37,136 nt of DNA from Cyclobacteriaceae bacterium (GTDB taxonomy: Bacteria > Bacteroidota > Bacteroidia > Cytophagales > Cyclobacteriaceae). Location of the stretch: positions 1 through 37,136 of the forward strand of contig JAFIEV010000018.1 in assembly GCA_020832305.1 (NCBI GenBank). Direction: 5' to 3'. This document shows, one piece after another, positions 33,989-37,136 of the stretch; within the stretch, counting starts at the first letter, position 1, and the number at the start of each line of letters is the position of its first letter. Under the pieces are notes generated by a model. That model was not told the origin of the DNA, did not search any database, and saw only the letters and a list, made by a program, of their open reading frames with translations. The translations under genes were made by a program, and so were the position numbers.

Positions 33989-35731
33989 ATGAAATATAAT
34001 GATAATGATTCGAGAAGAAGTTTCATAAAGAAACTTTCTATATCAGCGCCATTAGTTGGAGGTATTTTAGTTGGAAATTCTTGTACTTCTGATAATAATG
34101 ATAGTAAAAAAGATTCAGGCCAGTGGCAGAATAATGGTAAAAGCATGTATTTTGATACATTAATCTATGGAGCTACTTCTGCAGGTGTTATGGCTGCTTA
34201 TTGTGCCAGTCAATACGGGTTAAATGTATTGCTGGTAGAGCCGGGAAGGCATATAGGAGGAATGACCTCAGGTGGTTTGGGTGCAACTGATACGGGAGGT
34301 GATGCCAGCTATATTTCAGGTTTATCACATGAATTCTACCTTCGTATTGGGCATTATTATGGCAATGACCTACCAGCCTATAGATTTGAACCTCATGTTG
34401 CTGAAAGTATTTTCAAACAATATTTAGATGAAGGTAAAATTGAAATCTTGTTTTCACGGAGAATTACTGCTGCAGAAGTTGAAGGTAATAGGATCAAGGC
34501 TGTTGAGCTGGAATATTCTGATGAAGGTGGTGAGAAAGAACGTATTTATGTGCGTGCCGCAAATTTTATTGATGCAAGTTATGAAGGGGATTTAATGGCC
34601 AAATCTGGGGTTTCCTATACAATCGGAAGGGAGAGCAATGAAATATATGGAGAAAAATATAACGGTGTAATACGTCCCGGAAGAGAAGCGGGGACATATG
34701 GAGACACCAAAAGCACCAGTGAATGGGATGTTGATGTTGATCCATTTATTATCCCAGGGAAACCTTCGAGTGGTTTACTACCAGAAATTAATGGAATAGG
34801 TCATGCCCCTTTGGGTTCAGGTGACGATAAAGTCCAGGCATATTGTTTTAGATTATGTCTAACTCAAAATAAAGAGAATCAAATTCCTTGGGAAGAACCA
34901 AAAGATTTTGACCCATACCGTTATGAGTTATTAGCACGCCTTCAGAAGGCTAAACCTTGGAAGACCCTAAGGTCTGGGTTTAATATTCCTGCGATGCCAA
35001 ATGGCAAAACTGATGTAAATAATTATGGGTTAGTCGGTTTTTCATCTAATCAGGTTGGCAAAAATTTTGATTATCCAGACGCTGATTATGTTAATAGAAA
35101 AAGAATTTGGAATGAGCATATTTCCTATCAAAAAGGATTATTATGGTTTTTGGCTAACGATGACCGCGTACCAGTTCACATAAGAAACGAAATAAACACC
35201 TGGGGTTATTGCAGGGATGAATTTTTGGACACGAAAGGGTGGCCCCATCAATTGTATATCAGGGAGGCCAGGCGAATGGTCAGTGATTTTATTATGACAG
35301 AACATGAATGCGTGGGACATAGGCCCGTAAAAGATGGAATAGCCATGGGAGGATATGCACTGGATTCTCACGTTGTACAGCGTATAGTGGTAGATGGCAG
35401 GGTAGAAAATGAAGGAAATTTCTTTGTCGCTGGCTTTGACCCTTATTTTATTTCATACCGATCCATCGTACCAAAAAAAGAGGAAATAACAAATTTGTTA
35501 GTTCCAATTTGTATTTCATCTTCCCACGTTGCATTCGGTTCTATTAGGATGGAGCCCGTTTTCATGGCCTTAGGTCAGGCTGCGGGAGTTGCATCATACC
35601 TTGCAGTTTCGCAAAATAAAAATGTTCAAGACATTGATGTCTCAATAATTCAAAAAGAATTGCGGGAAAATCCTTTGGTTAACCGCAAGGTTCCTGGGAA
35701 ATTTAAAGACTTACTACCTTTTAAAGGGTAA
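33989..35731 (+). CDS. Exported FAD-dependent oxidoreductase (Tat lipoprotein)
   Basis: The 580-residue protein has a twin-arginine motif at residues 9-10 (SRRSFIKKLS) and a lipobox-like GNSC with Cys32, so it is probably a folded, lipidated envelope protein. The FAD-binding Rossmann motif is at about 56-90 (DTLIYGATSAGVMAAY, VEPGRHIGGMTSGG), and a C-terminal FAD segment has MEPVFMALGQAAGVASYLA. It fits the FAD_oxidored family found beside sulfatases and glycan genes in Bacteroidota and Planctomycetes; substrates of that family are largely unknown. It follows susD after a long hairpin. Oxidation of a sugar or glycan-derived compound is an inference from context. Confidence 0.9.
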   Translation: MKYNDNDSRRSFIKKLSISAPLVGGILVGNSCTSDNNDSKKDSGQWQNNGKSMYFDTLIYGATSAGVMAAYCASQYGLNVLLVEPGRHIGGMTSGGLGATDTGGDASYISGLSHEFYLRIGHYYGNDLPAYRFEPHVAESIFKQYLDEGKIEILFSRRITAAEVEGNRIKAVELEYSDEGGEKERIYVRAANFIDASYEGDLMAKSGVSYTIGRESNEIYGEKYNGVIRPGREAGTYGDTKSTSEWDVDVDPFIIPGKPSSGLLPEINGIGHAPLGSGDDKVQAYCFRLCLTQNKENQIPWEEPKDFDPYRYELLARLQKAKPWKTLRSGFNIPAMPNGKTDVNNYGLVGFSSNQVGKNFDYPDADYVNRKRIWNEHISYQKGLLWFLANDDRVPVHIRNEINTWGYCRDEFLDTKGWPHQLYIREARRMVSDFIMTEHECVGHRPVKDGIAMGGYALDSHVVQRIVVDGRVENEGNFFVAGFDPYFISYRSIVPKKEEITNLLVPICISSSHVAFGSIRMEPVFMALGQAAGVASYLAVSQNKNVQDIDVSIIQKELRENPLVNRKVPGKFKDLLPFKG

Positions 35732-35751
35732 GTTTTTGCTTTAAAATTAAA

Positions 35752-35819
35752 GGTATAAGTATGTAGGATATGGAGGAGTAAAACTTAAAAGATTTTAATT
35801 CCATATCCATACTTGTATC
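35752..35819. other. Long intergenic hairpin upstream of the PHP lipoprotein gene
   Basis: The left arm 35752-35773 and right arm 35801-35819 form about 19 pairs (two G-T), with a three-base bulge (TAG, 35764-35766) and a 27-base AT-rich loop. Core pairing is GATATGG/CCATATC and AAGTATG/CATACTT. It lies between the oxidoreductase stop and the next start. Confidence 0.65.
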
Positions 35820-35845
35820 ACGATTATCTAATGGAGTTTCACAAA

Positions 35846-36871
35846 ATGATAAAACAATCTACAATTTGTTTTGGTCTTATTATTATCACTTTTTGTGTAT
35901 CATGTATTGGTATAAAAAACATATATGAATTTAGCTCCCCCTATGATTATCAATATGTATATCAATACAAGGTCAACCTACATGCCCATACAAAAGAAAG
36001 AAGTGGGCAATATGCGTATTCTCCTGAAGAGTTGTTGATCAAAGCAAAAGAGTATGGATTCGATGCGTATGCAATTACTGACCTCCCTGATGCTGGAGGC
36101 CTTGTCAAACCTCCTGATGTACCAGGTATATTACACATTCCTGGAATCGAATATGGGGGCAAGCCTCATTTGGTAGGCATAGGCATAGATAGTATTACGA
36201 AGAGCATCAATAAACAAGAACAAATTAATCATATAAAACGACAAAACGGAATAGCAATAATACCTCATCCATATTTTGGCCAATATGATGAGAACCTTTT
36301 GGATAGTTTAGAAGGGATTGATGGTGTAGTAGTATTTAATAGTCTTACCTATAGTGTTGCACTTTTTAATGGAGAAGCAAATAAAGTTTTACCGTACAAT
36401 GAAAATTTGATTGATGGCATTTTAACTAAAAAGAAACCAATTGCTATTATGTCGGAAGAGGATACTAAATATGAAAATCCTCATAAATATGGACATCAAT
36501 TAAATACCGCATGGTTAAAAGTATGGAGTAATACGCCCTTAAATGAATTAAAAGTAGATCACTTAATTGAAGCGATAAATAAAAGAAGATTTACAAGTCA
36601 TGCCCGTCAAAAAAGAGATCATCCAGCACCTCCTGAATTTAGCAAGATTCTGACTGATGGATTATCCGTAATTGTGTATTTGAATAAGCCATGTAGAATT
36701 CAATTTATTACATCCGGAGGAAAGGTTGGCAAAGAAATTATAAATGGAACAATTGGGGTTTATAAAGCATCACCAGATGATTTGTATGTAAGGATAAAGG
36801 CCATTTGCGGAACTGATGAGATATCCTGGGCCTGGTCAAATCCTATGTTTATTACTAAAAAGATTCATTAA
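35846..36871 (+). CDS. PHP-domain metal-dependent phosphoesterase-like lipoprotein
   Basis: From the ATG at 35846 the 341-residue protein has a lipoprotein signal (lipobox CVSC, Cys20). The PHP metal motifs follow in order: NLHAHT (His46, His48), YAITD (Asp79), GIEYGG (Glu102) with His108, and IIPHPY (His141). The last PHP motif is atypical (IMSEEDTKY, Asp206). The family hydrolyses phosphoesters with two or three metal ions. Export and position in a SusCD locus suggest removal of phosphate or another group from the imported ligand. An ATG at 35831 is an alternative start. The gene is AT-rich, and the C-terminal 80 residues look like a separate beta domain. Confidence 0.85.
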   Translation: MIKQSTICFGLIIITFCVSCIGIKNIYEFSSPYDYQYVYQYKVNLHAHTKERSGQYAYSPEELLIKAKEYGFDAYAITDLPDAGGLVKPPDVPGILHIPGIEYGGKPHLVGIGIDSITKSINKQEQINHIKRQNGIAIIPHPYFGQYDENLLDSLEGIDGVVVFNSLTYSVALFNGEANKVLPYNENLIDGILTKKKPIAIMSEEDTKYENPHKYGHQLNTAWLKVWSNTPLNELKVDHLIEAINKRRFTSHARQKRDHPAPPEFSKILTDGLSVIVYLNKPCRIQFITSGGKVGKEIINGTIGVYKASPDDLYVRIKAICGTDEISWAWSNPMFITKKIH

Positions 36872-36902
36872 TACAAAGTTATACTTCTAATAGTTTTAAA
36901 AT

Positions 36903-37136
36903 ATGAAAAATTCAATTATTCTATTGATTATCAGTATACTTTTCGCAAGTTCATGTACATCAAGAAATCCAGAAGAAGCAGAGCCCCATCAGCACCCCAA
37001 CATACTCTTCATTTTTGCCGATGATCTGGGCTATGGTGATTTGGGTGTCTATAATCCGAATTCAAAAATTCCAACACCTAACCTCGATAAACTGGCCAAG
37101 GAAGGCATCAGGTTTACCCAGGCCTATTGTCCGGTT
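36903..37136 (+). CDS. Sulfatase, N-terminal part (runs off the window)
   Basis: The first 78 residues show a lipoprotein signal (FASSC, Cys18), then the sulfatase start motif [17 protein letters not shown] with the metal-binding Asp pair. It continues with [19 protein letters not shown], just before the place where the formylglycine signature (C-x-P-x-R or S-x-P-x-R) would follow. The enzyme should remove sulfate esters in the periplasm or at the surface. It is 31 bases after the PHP gene. Its sequence quickly returns to the higher GC level of the left part of the window. Confidence 0.93.
   Translation, partial: MKNSIILLIISILFASSCTSRNPEEAEPHQHPNILFIFADDLGYGDLGVYNPNSKIPTPNLDKLAKEGIRFTQAYCPV

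Noticed and set aside
1-37136. CRISPR arrays, rRNA, integrase, transposase, toxin-antitoxin or phage genes
   Set aside because: No regularly spaced repeats, no rRNA sequence and no proteins of these families were found on either strand.

Overview
The window looks like the chromosome of a member of the Bacteroidota, most likely Cytophagales or a relative. The signs are a complete SusC/SusD locus with an ECF sigma factor and FecR-type anti-sigma factor, several TonB-dependent receptors with carboxypeptidase-like N-terminal domains, a DUF4249 lipoprotein, secreted Gfo/Idh/MocA enzymes, few Shine-Dalgarno sequences, and promoters of the TTTG-N19-TAnnTTTG type. No phage, transposase, rRNA or CRISPR array was seen. 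Taxonomy and functions are inferred from sequence reading only.

Left part (1-11100). The end of an unknown gene and a terminator are followed by minus-strand metabolic genes: asnA, a nitrilase-family amidohydrolase with a small membrane protein, and two Tat-type exported Gfo/Idh/MocA oxidoreductases. A TIM-barrel sugar isomerase/epimerase-like gene lies just downstream of the second oxidoreductase. A tRNA-Leu(CAG) and a 730-base stretch without a convincing gene separate the two oxidoreductase loci. Next come an Rrf2-type regulator (+) converging on a DUF1338/HglS-like dioxygenase, and an AMP-forming acyl-CoA ligase.

Middle (11300-24200). A minus-strand Omp85-like outer-membrane protein is divergent from a four-gene plus-strand surface operon (unknown exported protein, TonB receptor, DUF4249 lipoprotein, MG2-like exported protein). 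Then follows a probable metal-uptake unit: a His-rich exported protein and a TonB receptor behind a strong promoter overlapped by a 40-bp imperfect palindrome. A compact minus-strand sulfur-type operon follows (DUF6132-like, two rhodaneses, YgaP-like membrane protein), then an unknown plus-strand gene.

Right part (24300-37136). The housekeeping block tRNA-Gln(TTG)-prs-rplY-pth runs on the minus strand. The plus strand then carries a polysaccharide-utilisation-like locus: ECF sigma factor, FecR, SusC, SusD, a Tat-lipoprotein FAD-dependent oxidoreductase, a PHP-domain lipoprotein and the start of a sulfatase. The sulfatase suggests a sulfated or otherwise modified glycan, but no glycoside hydrolase is visible before the window ends. 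Much of susC after its N-terminal domains, all of susD and the PHP gene are clearly AT-richer than the rest, which suggests partial exchange of this cassette. Long hairpins sit in the susD/FAD and FAD/PHP gaps.

The items most worth following up are the palindrome/promoter of the His-rich/TonB unit, the unusual enzyme content and mosaic composition of the SusCD locus, and its intergenic hairpins.
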